DNA of 64,000 bases from Leptospira sp. GIMC2001 (lineage in GTDB: Bacteria; Spirochaetota; Leptospiria; Leptospirales; Leptospiraceae), in the NCBI RefSeq assembly GCF_028462125.1, contig NZ_CP115468.1, positions 124,001-188,000 on the forward strand, in the 5' to 3' direction. The translations under genes and the position numbers were made by a program. Under the pieces are notes generated by a model. It saw nothing but the letters and a program-made list of their open reading frames with translations, did not search any database and was not told the origin of the DNA. This document shows, in pieces, positions 8,938-18,141 of this stretch. Every line of letters starts with the position of its first letter. Within the stretch, counting starts at the first letter, position 1.

Positions 8938-10398
8938 ATGTATCTTCCATTAATTTATGCAATATTTTATTTCATCATTCTGTCCATTTTCAATTACTTG
9001 GGTGGTTATGGAATATTTGTAGATGAATTCTATTACCTCGCCTGCTCTAAAAGATTAGCATTAGGTTATATTGATCATCCGCCATTATCTATTTATTTAC
9101 TTAGTCTGTTTCGAATCACTGGTGATTCTATTTTTATTCTAAGAGTTATTCCAGCGTTTTGTGCGGGAGCTTCAGTGTATTTTGTCGGTGAATTGACTAA
9201 ACGATTGAATGGAAATAATTTATCTATTTCTTTGTCTTGCATTGCCATGATGACTGTCCCAGTTCTTCAAGTCATTTTTGGTTTTTATTCGATGAATGCA
9301 ATTGAGATCTTTTTTGTGATAATTTTAATATTCTCTGTTCTGAAAATAAAGGAAAATTCAAATTATTGGATAGTAATTGGGGCAATTGTTGGTCTTGGAT
9401 TATTCAATAAACATACTTTTATTATTTATACAGTAGCTATTTTAACACCTTACCTATTTCTAAACTTTAGAACTGTAATTAGATCTAAGACATTTTACAT
9501 TGGAATGGTTCTATCTATTGTAATTTTTTCTCCTAACTTGTATTGGCAATATTCTAATAATTTACCATCTCTCGAATTTTATAAAAATGCTCATACATTC
9601 AAGAATATGAATATTGGATATATTCAAATTATTTCAGATCAAATTCTCTCCCAGAATCCTGCGACTTTGCCTTTATGGATTTGTGGAATTTTGTTTTGTT
9701 TTAGAAATAAAGATTTCAAATTTATTGGAATCGCTTATTTAATATTATTGCTTATATTTTTGTATTCTAAATCTTCAAGGCCAGATAGAATAGCTGCCTT
9801 TTATCCAATTTTATTTGCTTGTGGAGCTGCCTTTATAACTAAGGACAGTTTAAAAAAGTTTTTGCTAAGTATCATAATTATTGTTGGATTAAGTTTATCT
9901 CCAATTGGATTGCCAATTTTACCATTGGACGTTCTTTCGAATTATGTAACCACTTTAGGTATTGTTCCTCAACTTGAGACGGGCAAAACTGTTGTTTTAC
10001 CTCAATGGTTTGCAGATCGTTTGGATTGGGAGGAATTTCACTCACAAATCCAACTATCAATTGACAGTTTGGATGAATCGGAGAAGAATGAAACGATCGT
10101 TATTGGTAATAATTATGGGCAGGCAGGAAGTTTAGAATATTATAAAATATCTCTTCCCATCATTAGTGGTCACAATAGTTATTATCTCTGGATGGAAGAA
10201 TTAAAAATTTCTCCTAAAAATTTGATAGTGATCGGTGATAGAATAGTTGGATCGCTTGAGCCTTTCTTTGAGGAGAAGTTCCTTATCGGAAGTTACTCTA
10301 GAAAGTATTCCACGGAAAATGAAATTCCGATTTATTTTCTGAAGAAATCAAAAATTGATACTCGGGGAATATTTTCTAAACTAAAAATATATCGTTAA
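8938..10398 (+). CDS. GT39/ArnT-like membrane glycosyltransferase
   Basis: The 486-residue protein has about ten hydrophobic segments. Its first periplasmic loop carries DEFYYLACSKRLALGYIDHP, matching the Asp-Glu-containing loop of the PMT/ArnT group (GT-C fold), which move a sugar from a polyprenyl-phosphate donor to protein or lipid. A soluble C-terminal part of about 130 residues follows the last membrane segment. The acceptor is unknown; lipid A or surface glycan modification is plausible. Codon use is very AT-rich, typical of envelope genes. Confidence 0.75.
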   Translation: MYLPLIYAIFYFIILSIFNYLGGYGIFVDEFYYLACSKRLALGYIDHPPLSIYLLSLFRITGDSIFILRVIPAFCAGASVYFVGELTKRLNGNNLSISLSCIAMMTVPVLQVIFGFYSMNAIEIFFVIILIFSVLKIKENSNYWIVIGAIVGLGLFNKHTFIIYTVAILTPYLFLNFRTVIRSKTFYIGMVLSIVIFSPNLYWQYSNNLPSLEFYKNAHTFKNMNIGYIQIISDQILSQNPATLPLWICGILFCFRNKDFKFIGIAYLILLLIFLYSKSSRPDRIAAFYPILFACGAAFITKDSLKKFLLSIIIIVGLSLSPIGLPILPLDVLSNYVTTLGIVPQLETGKTVVLPQWFADRLDWEEFHSQIQLSIDSLDESEKNETIVIGNNYGQAGSLEYYKISLPIISGHNSYYLWMEELKISPKNLIVIGDRIVGSLEPFFEEKFLIGSYSRKYSTENEIPIYFLKKSKIDTRGIFSKLKIYR

Positions 10399-10402
10399 TT
10401 TT

Positions 10403-10429
10403 AAATTGAAACAAAACAATTTTCAATTT
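10403..10429. terminator. Convergent hairpin after the glycosyltransferase gene
   Basis: AAATTGAAA (10403-10411) and TTTCAATTT (10421-10429) form a perfect 9-bp stem with a 9-nt loop. It lies between the plus-strand glycosyltransferase stop and the end of a minus-strand methyltransferase remnant, where a bidirectional terminator would be expected. The stem is AT-rich and weak. Confidence 0.4.
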
Positions 10430-10443
10430 CTCGGTTAGGTAGT

Positions 10444-10864
10444 TTAAGCTTGATTTAAATCTCCAGTTCTCCTAAAACTACAAAATAGAAAATTCTGTTT
10501 CGTCATAAAAGGAGTTATATGATCTTCTAGTATACATTTAATTTTTTTAAATCCCTTACTTAACTCGGAAGTCAGAGTTTGCTCATTGTATTGTTTTATT
10601 TCCAACCCACTGCATTTCATAGGTCCATTATCACTAAATGTACCTATAGTAATAACTCCGTTCTCATTTAACGAATTTCTTGCTAACGAAATATATTTTT
10701 CTATTTGGGGTTTAGTTGTCAAAAAATGAAAAGTTACTCGGTCATGATAAAATCTTAGTTCTCACCCGAATTAAAATCAGGAGAAGTCTTGGAACCTTTT
10801 GTATCCAAATTACTTCTTGGGGTTTCTTTCTAGAATAAATATTTTCCCAATGTTTTTCTTCTTC
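10444..10864 (-). pseudogene. Class I SAM methyltransferase remnant
   Basis: Directly after the MFS stop the minus strand reads EEEKHWENIYSRKKPQEVIW and then IQKVP, matching the N-terminus of small class I methyltransferases (typical form HWE-VY-K-P-EVSWYQ). A 1-nt frameshift then leads to KTSPDFNSGEN and a stop. Coding resumes at 10752 in another frame with YHDRVTFHFLTTKPQIEKYI, matching the family's D-R-AVFHFLT motif, and continues as ITIGTFSDNGPMKCSGL to a normal C-terminus (FCSFRR) at 10444. The central SAM-binding region of roughly 80 residues is missing and no start codon is visible, so the gene is dead. The open 92-residue frame at 10444-10722 is only its tail. Confidence 0.75.
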
Positions 10865-12073
10865 TTAAGCAATATTATTTTCCTTAGATGTCGAGTTTGA
10901 TTTCAAATAATAAAGAACCGTAAGTAGCGCAATTCCAAGAAAAGGCAATGAAACTAAATTTAGATTGAACCACCCGATATTTGTTTCTAAAAAAGCTGAG
11001 CTATATGTTGCAATGACTGCAATTAAATAGATAAAGGAATCATTGATCGCCTGGATTGTATTTTTCTCAGAATTTCTATACTGATCGGTTAATAATCTAG
11101 TTCCTCCAACGAACATAAAGTTCCAACCAACACCTAATAAAATCAATGCAACAGCAAAAGGTAAGAATCCCGTTCCTTGTAAAGCCGCAAATACTTCAAT
11201 TGCCAAAATTAGAATACCAGCTATAATTAATCTTGCAGAGCCAAATTTATTAACTAAATATCCAGAGAAAAATGACGGTATATACATTCCTAAAACATGC
11301 CACTGTAAAACCATTGTCGATAAATGCATCTCATGCCCATGAGATTTCATTGCGATGGGAACAGCCGACATTAACATCACCATAAATCCAAATCCAAAGG
11401 AACTAGAAATAAGCGATGCCCAGAGCCCGGAATTTCTGAAGTGGTAAGTCAATGGACGTTCAGGTAATGTATCTATAGATTCGAATAATGTATTTTCTGT
11501 TAGGTGAGTATCTTTTTTAATTTTCGTTATTAGAAGAAATTGTAAAAAAAGAACAAAAGTCATAATTATAAAACAACCTAAGAAAATAGTCGGTGGAAAA
11601 AGATCCCGACCCAAGAGTCCAGCGAGTGGGCCAATAAATGCAGCCGGAATTCCAGCTATTAAAATCCAGGATAGAGCGGTTGATCTATCTTCTTGAGAAA
11701 CAGACTCCATTGCTACAAATCTTAAGTATTGCAAAAAGGATTGATGGAATCCAAACAGAAGATGTCCAAATGTAAATAGGTAAAAATTCGAAATAAGCAA
11801 AGCATAGGAAGAGACTATTGCTCCACTGATTCCAATCAAAGTTCCTAGCAATAATCCGTTTCTACGTCCCATTTTCTTCATGCAATAGGAAGCAGGAAAT
11901 AAACCAACAAATGTGCCTAGAACTGAAAAGGAAAGAGGAATTGCTGCTGTCGAGGGACTAGGAGCTAAAGTTTGGCTAGCCAAAACGCTAACAGCTATTA
12001 ACATAATAGTTCCTATTTGGTAAAAGGTCTGAGTAATCGAGAAAATTCCTAGTTTGGAAAATTTTTCCTTCAT
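10865..12073 (-). CDS. MFS transporter
   Basis: A membrane protein of 402 residues with twelve predicted hydrophobic segments in two halves. The loop between segments 2 and 3 holds a motif-A-like sequence (CMKKMGRRNGLLLGTLIG). Start is the ATG at 12073; a TTG two codons earlier is possible. Family members move small solutes or drugs using the proton gradient; nothing here shows the substrate. Its stop abuts a methyltransferase remnant read on the same strand, suggesting they once formed a pair. Confidence 0.85.
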   Translation of the reverse strand: MKEKFSKLGIFSITQTFYQIGTIMLIAVSVLASQTLAPSPSTAAIPLSFSVLGTFVGLFPASYCMKKMGRRNGLLLGTLIGISGAIVSSYALLISNFYLFTFGHLLFGFHQSFLQYLRFVAMESVSQEDRSTALSWILIAGIPAAFIGPLAGLLGRDLFPPTIFLGCFIIMTFVLFLQFLLITKIKKDTHLTENTLFESIDTLPERPLTYHFRNSGLWASLISSSFGFGFMVMLMSAVPIAMKSHGHEMHLSTMVLQWHVLGMYIPSFFSGYLVNKFGSARLIIAGILILAIEVFAALQGTGFLPFAVALILLGVGWNFMFVGGTRLLTDQYRNSEKNTIQAINDSFIYLIAVIATYSSAFLETNIGWFNLNLVSLPFLGIALLTVLYYLKSNSTSKENNIA

Positions 12074-12191
12074 TATCAATCCATACTCAGAACTCAGGCT
12101 ACCTAAATCAAGTATTTCTTTTTTATCCAGTTTGCCGAACAGAATGTTCTATAAAAATAATTAAAAAATTCAAATCTTTAGTTTATGTAGT

Positions 12192-13718
12192 TTATTTCTT
12201 ATTCAGAGTATAGATATCACTTCTTCTATCATTGAGATTTCTTACTGAGCCGAATTGATTCAATTCTCTGAGTAAATCTAAATCAACGTCGGCAATGAGA
12301 ATCATTTCTGTATTGGGTGTAGTTTCTGCTTTGATTCCATTGGCAGGAAAGGCAAAATCACAAGGTGTCATTACCATCGATTGTGCATACTGAATATTCA
12401 TATTGTGCACATTAGGTAGGTTACCAACACTTCCTGCGATTGCAACATAGCATTCATTCTCTATCGCTCTTGCCATAGCACAATTGCGAACTCGTGAGAA
12501 TCCGTTCTGAGTGTCCGTAAGAAATGGAATAAATAAAATATTCATTCCTTCATCGGCTAAAATTCTACTCAGTTCTGGAAATTCAGAATCATAGCAAATC
12601 AATATTCCAATTTTGCCACAGTCAGTATCAAATGTTTGCAGTTTATTTCCACCAATCATTCCCCATACACGAGATTCGTTAGGTGTTACGTGAATTTTCT
12701 CGTATCGCTCTATAGAACCGTCTCTTCTGCAAAGATAACCTACGTTGTATAGGTGATTGTTGACTATCTCTGGCATGCTACCAGTAATTATATTTATATT
12801 ATAGGATACAGCCAGTTCGGAAAAACGATTCTTAATTGGTTCCGTATATTTGGTTAAACCACGAATAGCCTCTGCTTCTGAAAGATGGTTGTCTTCGGAC
12901 ATCAATGGTGCATTAAAGAATTCTGGAAATAGTGCAAAGTCACTTCTATAATCTGAGACCGAGTCTACAAAATATTCAGCTTGTTGCATCAATTCATCCA
13001 ATCCTTTATAAGGACGCATCTGCCATTGTATGAGTCCCAGTCGAACTACGATCTTATTTGCTACAGGTAATTTATTGGGTTTTTCATAATATATATTTTT
13101 CCATTCAAGAAGAACTGCATAATCATTGGAAGCTTTGTCTCCTTCCAAGTATCCTTTCATCACTTTTATTGGATGAAAATCATTCGATATTTGGAAATTG
13201 AATACAGGATCATGTATTTCTTTCCTTCGAACCATTTCTATATATTGTTTGGGAGTAAAAGTATCGGCATAAAGATGGTAATTTGGTATTCGTCCACCAA
13301 ATACAATGCCTTTTAAATTAAGCTTCTCACACAATTCTTTTCGGTAATCATATAATCTTCTACCAAGCCTAAGTCCTCGAAACTCAGGCTTTATAAAGAC
13401 ATCGATTCCGTACAAAACGTCACCTTTGGGATTGTGAGTATTGAATGAATAATTATCAGTTATATCTTTATAAGTATGGTTCTCTCCAAATTTATCATAT
13501 TCAATAATTATGGATAAAGCAGATCCTGCGAGTAATCCATTTACTTTGATTGCAATTTGTCCGTCTGGAAATTTCTCTAGAAGAGTTTTGATATGATTTT
13601 CTTTCCAATAGGCATCTGGAATTGTAGGGTAGGCTTCAATCATTGCCTCTTTCAATTCTTGGTAATCATTTAAGCTTAAGTAAGAGAGTTCTACATTTTC
13701 TATTTCTTGGGGATTCAT
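12192..13718 (-). CDS. GNAT acetyltransferase - carbon-nitrogen hydrolase fusion
   Basis: Two domains are fused. Residues about 1-200 form a GNAT-type domain with the acetyl-CoA loop FRGLRLGRRLYDYRKELCEK. Residues about 220-505 form a nitrilase-superfamily amidase with the Glu-Lys-Cys triad: ALFPEFF, RYEKIHVTPNE and GILICYDSEFPEL. The nitrilase part would hydrolyse a C-N bond (amide or nitrile). The ATG at 13718 agrees with where the GNAT similarity begins; a TTG 12 codons upstream is in frame but unsupported. Such fusions are widespread and of unassigned substrate. It is divergent from the hydrolase gene at 13953. Confidence 0.85.
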   Translation of the reverse strand: MNPQEIENVELSYLSLNDYQELKEAMIEAYPTIPDAYWKENHIKTLLEKFPDGQIAIKVNGLLAGSALSIIIEYDKFGENHTYKDITDNYSFNTHNPKGDVLYGIDVFIKPEFRGLRLGRRLYDYRKELCEKLNLKGIVFGGRIPNYHLYADTFTPKQYIEMVRRKEIHDPVFNFQISNDFHPIKVMKGYLEGDKASNDYAVLLEWKNIYYEKPNKLPVANKIVVRLGLIQWQMRPYKGLDELMQQAEYFVDSVSDYRSDFALFPEFFNAPLMSEDNHLSEAEAIRGLTKYTEPIKNRFSELAVSYNINIITGSMPEIVNNHLYNVGYLCRRDGSIERYEKIHVTPNESRVWGMIGGNKLQTFDTDCGKIGILICYDSEFPELSRILADEGMNILFIPFLTDTQNGFSRVRNCAMARAIENECYVAIAGSVGNLPNVHNMNIQYAQSMVMTPCDFAFPANGIKAETTPNTEMILIADVDLDLLRELNQFGSVRNLNDRRSDIYTLNKK

Positions 13719-13952
13719 GAGCTGTTGGTTTTGCTGATGATAACGAATAATCAAAAATTCTGAAATAATTGATTAGTTATCACTTTTCCGTTGTATTTAT
13801 TAATTTATTTTTCACTTGTTTTCTATTTTACATTGTTCAAAATGATAAGTCAAGGGAAATTTATTAATTATTAAACGCATCTATAAATGACTAAATTTAT
13901 TGACTCAGTGGTATATCTATTGGTTATTAAATGAAAACTTTGGAATAATTAT

Positions 13953-14846
13953 ATGGATACAATTTTTACAAAAACGCCAAACGAATGGATGCGACTAGGA
14001 TCCTGGATTGAAACTTCTTATGGAAAAATATTTACGAATACAATTGGAAATGTATTTGAAAGTAAAAAAACTATTTTATTTCTTCATGGATTTCCAACTA
14101 GTTCTTATGATTTCCTTCCTTTAATTAATTTACTTTCCGATGAATATGCTTATATTTGTTTTGATTTCTTGGGCTTAGGGTTTTCTGACAAGCCAACCAA
14201 TATTCAGTATTCCGTGAATATGCAAACTGATATATTGGAAGCAGTTTTGATGCATTTCAAAGTTAGAAATTTCACAATTGTTACTCATGATTACGGAGTA
14301 ACAATTGCTCAGGAATTTCTTGCTAGATATAAACAAAAATTTCAAGAATATGATTCCAAATATAATTTAAATAAAGTTATGTTTTTAAACGGTGGACTTT
14401 TTCCTGAGTCACATCGAGCAAGATTGATTCAGAAATTGATGAAAAGTTCAATAGGATTTATTATAAGTAAATTTTTTGGATTTAAACAATTTACTAAATC
14501 ATTCTCTTCTGTTTTCGGAAAAGATAGCCAACCAACGGAATATGAATTGAAAACTCATTGGGAGATCATTCAGTTCAATAATGGAAATCGGATGATTCAT
14601 AAACTACTTCATTATATTGAAGAAAGAAAATTGAATCGAGATCGATGGGTGGATGTTATAGTTAATCCTCCAAAACCTATTCTTTTAGTGAACGGGTCAG
14701 CCGATCCGATTTCTGGGAAGCATATGATCGAACGTTTTAAAGAATTAACTGGAAGAACAGATTCAGTTGAACTTCCAGGAATTGGTCATTATCCTCAGCT
14801 AGAAGATGTGCAGGCAATTAAGAACGCAATTCAAGAATTTGTTTAA
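13953..14846 (+). CDS. Alpha/beta hydrolase, haloalkane dehalogenase / epoxide hydrolase-like
   Basis: A 297-residue alpha/beta hydrolase. The oxyanion region is FLHGFPTSSYD, the nucleophile elbow is VTHDYGVTI with Asp113 as nucleophile (Asp rather than Ser, as in haloalkane dehalogenases and epoxide hydrolases), the acid is probably Asp in NGSADPIS, and the base is His in GIGHYPQLED. A cap domain lies between. The Asp nucleophile supports an ester intermediate with an alkyl halide or epoxide, but the halide-binding residues cannot be confirmed. Monocistronic. Confidence 0.82.
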   Translation: MDTIFTKTPNEWMRLGSWIETSYGKIFTNTIGNVFESKKTILFLHGFPTSSYDFLPLINLLSDEYAYICFDFLGLGFSDKPTNIQYSVNMQTDILEAVLMHFKVRNFTIVTHDYGVTIAQEFLARYKQKFQEYDSKYNLNKVMFLNGGLFPESHRARLIQKLMKSSIGFIISKFFGFKQFTKSFSSVFGKDSQPTEYELKTHWEIIQFNNGNRMIHKLLHYIEERKLNRDRWVDVIVNPPKPILLVNGSADPISGKHMIERFKELTGRTDSVELPGIGHYPQLEDVQAIKNAIQEFV

Positions 14847-15064
14847 GTCAAGTGTAATAAAGATAATTTAGATTTAATTCCGATTTTTTTTTAGATTATT
14901 GATTTGAATAATCATTCATTTTGTAAACTTCATCGATAGTTCTAAATAGCAGATTGATATATTCAGAATGTTCATGGAATAATGAACTCTATTTTCTGGT
15001 TTGAATTATCGCGACGGAAAAATTACGAATAAATGAGGTAATTATTTAATGGTACAAATTGTAC

Positions 15065-15092
15065 TTGACTGACTTACTTTATATATTATAAT
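15065..15092 (+). promoter_or_regulatory. Sigma-70-type promoter of the riboswitch transcript
   Basis: TTGACT (15065-15070), a 16-nt spacer and TATAAT (15087-15092). The -10 is a perfect match and the -35 matches at five of six positions. Transcription would start near 15099, immediately before the riboswitch aptamer. Confidence 0.75.
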
Positions 15093-15098
15093 GATTAC

Positions 15099-15205
15099 AA
15101 TCTAGCTCAAGCGAGACGGGGGAACCAAATACGGGGCCAATCACTTAAGTGAGGGATAACTCTCAATCCTAGCCCGACAGCTAACCTCGGAGATGATGAG
15201 AGAAG
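15099..15205 (+). ncRNA. c-di-AMP riboswitch (ydaO-yuaA type)
   Basis: The leader matches the conserved core of this aptamer in order: a small hairpin GCTC-AAGC-GAG, then GACGGGGGAACC, CGGGGCCAATC, GAGGGATAACTCTC and CCCGACAGCTAACCTCGG (15171-15190). P1 can form from AUCU near the 5' end and AGAU after the core. A second hairpin, AGAAGGT-N7-ACCTTCT (15201-15221), follows without a U tract, so it is not an ordinary terminator. The ribosome site AGGAGG at 15240-15245 may be the regulated element. The downstream UspA-like gene fits known ydaO targets, which often handle potassium and osmotic stress. Confidence 0.9.
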
Positions 15206-15251
15206 GTTTGTACTACCTTCTGTAAGAATTCTTCAATCCAGGAGGACATGT

Positions 15252-15872
15252 ATGTCATCATTACAATCAGATTCAATCAGAATTCTCATATCATTTGCTA
15301 ATCCAGCAACGGGAATTCATTTAACCAAACTAGCGTTCAAATTGTTCCCGAAAGCTCATTTCTTATGCTTTCACGTTAACAAGGATTACGAAGATGACCT
15401 TGAAAAGGCCAATGCTGAGATGGAAGTTTTGCATGAAAATCTGCGATTCATTTCCGAAAACGAAGAAGTTCCTTTGAAATTTCAATATTCAACTGAAGGT
15501 GACTATGCAAATGCACTTTCCAAGAAAATAAAAGAGATAAATCCAGATCTTTTAATCGTTGGTTCTGCTTTCCAGGACAGTTGGAAATCCATAATCAACT
15601 CGCATCCAATGAATGCATTAAGAGATGAGATAACCAAGATAGCCGTTTTTGTCGGGGAGAGTATGGAATTTATTCAGAATTTTTTTATAGATAAATCGGA
15701 TTCCTATGCATTGAATTTACTAAAAGTATTAGAATCACCAATTTATATATTAAAAGATATTGGAGAATTGAAAGACCAAGATCTACATGAAAATCTTATA
15801 TTAAAATCTGTTGATTCCCATTCCGATTTCCCAACTCATGGAAACAATTTACTAGTTTTTACTAAAAATTAA
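15252..15872 (+). CDS. UspA-like protein under c-di-AMP riboswitch control
   Basis: A soluble 206-residue protein whose first about 135 residues resemble a universal-stress-protein fold: strand IRILISFANPATG, helix LTKLAFKLFP, strand AHFLCFHVN, and PDLLIVGSAFQ near the usual nucleotide loop. The canonical G-2x-G-9x-G(S/T) ATP loop is not complete, so ATP binding is doubtful. It resembles the USP-type cytosolic domains attached to cation/proton antiporters but has no membrane part. Start follows a strong AGGAGG. A role in potassium or osmotic homeostasis is inferred only from the riboswitch. Confidence 0.68.
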   Translation: MSSLQSDSIRILISFANPATGIHLTKLAFKLFPKAHFLCFHVNKDYEDDLEKANAEMEVLHENLRFISENEEVPLKFQYSTEGDYANALSKKIKEINPDLLIVGSAFQDSWKSIINSHPMNALRDEITKIAVFVGESMEFIQNFFIDKSDSYALNLLKVLESPIYILKDIGELKDQDLHENLILKSVDSHSDFPTHGNNLLVFTKN

Positions 15873-15938
15873 GAACTAGTAAAAAAAATATAAAATAGTA
15901 TTAATATATTTTTAAGTTTTTCTCCAAATAGAGATATC

Positions 15939-17084
15939 ATGAGCCATACTTTTTCCAATTCATTTCATCTGCGTGGTAAAGATTGTAGAATTTTGAATGG
16001 AGGATTTGTCGGAGATCTCCTTTTTAAACTTCCTTATCCGAAATCTGGCTGTGAGCGATTCTTTCGTTTTGAATTTTTACCAAATGATTATTTGATTACC
16101 AATCGTAGATCAAGTTTTCAAAACAATCAATTGGTCGAATCCGTGGGGATTTATGTTTTCGATCAAAGTGGACAAATTGTCTTTTCGATTCCTGGAGAAT
16201 TCTCTGACGTGTATCTGCTTAGCCGAGAGAAGATTACTTTTTTTCGGATGCGCGAAGATTCTGCCAAGCGTAGAATTATTGAAAGATTGGAAGTAGATTG
16301 GAAATCCGGCGAGATTGTAAATCAAGAAATAATTCTCGGAGAGGGAATCCATATTTCATCTATCCAATTCAATCTATTGAGACTGGATACAAATCCGAAT
16401 CCGAAAATTTCCTTGGTGATCAATCCATCTGTTGATGGTAAATCTGATTATAATAATTCAATTCAATGGAATCTGATCGAAGAATCCAAAAAATCCGAAA
16501 GTGAAATAATTGAATTGAAATCACTCGTAACTAGAAATGAAAATAAATATCTTATAGATGATAATTCGATATGGAGAATTTACTTAGAACTTCCATCGGT
16601 TCCACAATCGAGAAAGGGAGATTATTATCCAGTTCATCATTTTTCTTTAGACTTACAAGAATTTGGTGACGATGGCGTTATTCTACTGAGTGAATACGAA
16701 CACAGCAAAGGAGGCGGTTTCTATGACGGTCTCTTGAAATTTGACAGTAGCGGAAATCAATCCTATCATATTATAGGCGAGTATGTGAATTGGGTTGCTA
16801 AGGAATCAAAAGGTTCGGGTTTATTTCTTAAGCTTACACAAGGAATCTATGATTTGGATTTGGATAATCCGATTTTCTCACTGGATAAAATCAATTTAAA
16901 GACTGGAAATGTTAAATCGATAAAGACAGTTGTGATTGATAGTAAAGAAAGAATGAAGAGTGGTATACCTCAGAAGATTAGGTATTTAGGATATCAGTTC
17001 AAAGATAATAAACTCATTTGTAAACTGGGTTTTGAATCATTTATGAAAACAGTAGATTGGACAACGAGCTTAAATGATATATAG
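15939..17084 (+). CDS. Hypothetical protein, predicted beta-rich
   Basis: A 381-residue protein without signal peptide or membrane segment. It consists of repeated short beta segments with hydrophobic-aromatic alternation (YVFDQSGQIVFSIPGEF, ILLSEYEHSKGGGFYDGLLK) and could be a beta-propeller. I recognise no family or catalytic motif. It lies 66 bp after the UspA-like gene on the same strand, so it could be read from the riboswitch-controlled transcript; the gap holds no strong terminator for this strand. Function unknown. Confidence 0.55.
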   Translation: MSHTFSNSFHLRGKDCRILNGGFVGDLLFKLPYPKSGCERFFRFEFLPNDYLITNRRSSFQNNQLVESVGIYVFDQSGQIVFSIPGEFSDVYLLSREKITFFRMREDSAKRRIIERLEVDWKSGEIVNQEIILGEGIHISSIQFNLLRLDTNPNPKISLVINPSVDGKSDYNNSIQWNLIEESKKSESEIIELKSLVTRNENKYLIDDNSIWRIYLELPSVPQSRKGDYYPVHHFSLDLQEFGDDGVILLSEYEHSKGGGFYDGLLKFDSSGNQSYHIIGEYVNWVAKESKGSGLFLKLTQGIYDLDLDNPIFSLDKINLKTGNVKSIKTVVIDSKERMKSGIPQKIRYLGYQFKDNKLICKLGFESFMKTVDWTTSLNDI

Positions 17085-17166
17085 TGGTTGATTGTAATTT
17101 TGATAAAGTAGACGAAAGTAATCGCCGTAGAAAAACCAAAATGAATATTGAAGAAAAACAAAATAT

Positions 17167-17967
17167 CTATTCAATAATTGGTTTCTGTTTAACATCCTGT
17201 TCGATTTTTTGAGATATCGAAAAGTTTATAACATTATTATCTACTCCGGTTAAATTTACATAAAAGCTACTCACTCCGTATTCAAGCCAGATGTATTTAC
17301 GAGCTAAGTTGACTGATACTTCTGTATCACCAATCAGTATTCCTAAACCAATAAAAGGGCTAATTGAATACGCTGTGCAAGTATCTCTAATTGAACAAAA
17401 CCCAAGGCCAAGATCTACTCCTAGACTAGATCGCAGAACACCAAATATATCTTTTTGAATTTTAGTTCCAAACTCCAACATATTTGCTTCATAATTCATC
17501 CCACTTTTTATCTGTTGGCTCTCGTATTCAGGACTTGTTAATAAGATTGTATAGACAAATAATCTTTGGAAAGGATCGATTGGATCTAGGTTTGGATTGA
17601 AATTATCAGAAAAGAATTTTGCATTTAAGACTGGATTGTAAGGATTCGATTCGAATTTGGTGTTTGTAAAACCGAATCTGAAAAAAATATCTTCAAATTT
17701 TGTATCTTTTTCGACTCCGATAGTTGTATATTCAGTTCGCAAGCGAATTTTTCTTTCTTGACTAATTGGTAATAATTGAATCTGTTCGATCGATCCCGCT
17801 GGGTATGAAAAAATGGAGGCAAGTCCTATTCCAGGAGATATAATTGGAGCTGTATCATAAATATGCCCACTACCATATTGAAAATAAATTCTGTTAGTTT
17901 CAGAAAATAAATTAGTAGAGATTAATAAACTAACTATGAAAATCGCACGTACAATTTTTTCATCCAT
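17167..17967 (-). CDS. Hypothetical signal-peptide protein, probable outer membrane
   Basis: The 266-residue protein has an N-terminal signal peptide (AIFIVSLLISTNLFSET) and then beta-alternating segments with Gly turns (GLGFCSIRDTCTAYSISPFI, GLGILIGDTEVSVNLARKYI). The cysteine pair in GFCSIRDTCTAY could form a disulfide. It lacks a terminal Phe, ending instead in a short charged tail. It resembles small beta-barrel proteins common in spirochaetes, but I cannot name a family. It is convergent with the hypothetical gene at 15939. Confidence 0.55.
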   Translation of the reverse strand: MDEKIVRAIFIVSLLISTNLFSETNRIYFQYGSGHIYDTAPIISPGIGLASIFSYPAGSIEQIQLLPISQERKIRLRTEYTTIGVEKDTKFEDIFFRFGFTNTKFESNPYNPVLNAKFFSDNFNPNLDPIDPFQRLFVYTILLTSPEYESQQIKSGMNYEANMLEFGTKIQKDIFGVLRSSLGVDLGLGFCSIRDTCTAYSISPFIGLGILIGDTEVSVNLARKYIWLEYGVSSFYVNLTGVDNNVINFSISQKIEQDVKQKPIIE

Positions 17968-18082
17968 TGTGACCTATGGATTCTAATATCAATACATATT
18001 CAATCATTTTTATTCATTAGGTGAAGATTTTGTTGTAAGTAATTGAGATAATTTAGATAAAAAAGCTGTCGAAATGATTGCT

Positions 18083-18121
18083 GCGTCCCAGTTTAAGAAA
18101 TTTAACCTTAAACTAGGACGC
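18083..18121 (-). terminator. Long hairpin after the desaturase gene
   Basis: Arms 18083-18097 (GCGTCCCAGTTTAAG) and 18107-18121 (CTTAAACTAGGACGC) pair over 15 positions with one mismatch around a 9-nt loop. It begins 20 bp beyond the minus-strand desaturase stop. Reading the minus strand, a T run (CTTTTTTA) follows only about 18 nt later, so this is an atypical terminator or an mRNA-stabilising 3' hairpin. Confidence 0.55.
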
Positions 18122-18141
18122 TAATTGCAGATATTTAATTT

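Noticed and set aside
12137..12149. GAACAGAATGTTC palindrome near the MFS/nitrilase gap, LexA-like
   Set aside because: Resembles Gram-positive SOS boxes only loosely and does not match the TTTG-N5-CAAA type box I recall for Leptospira; short enough to be chance.
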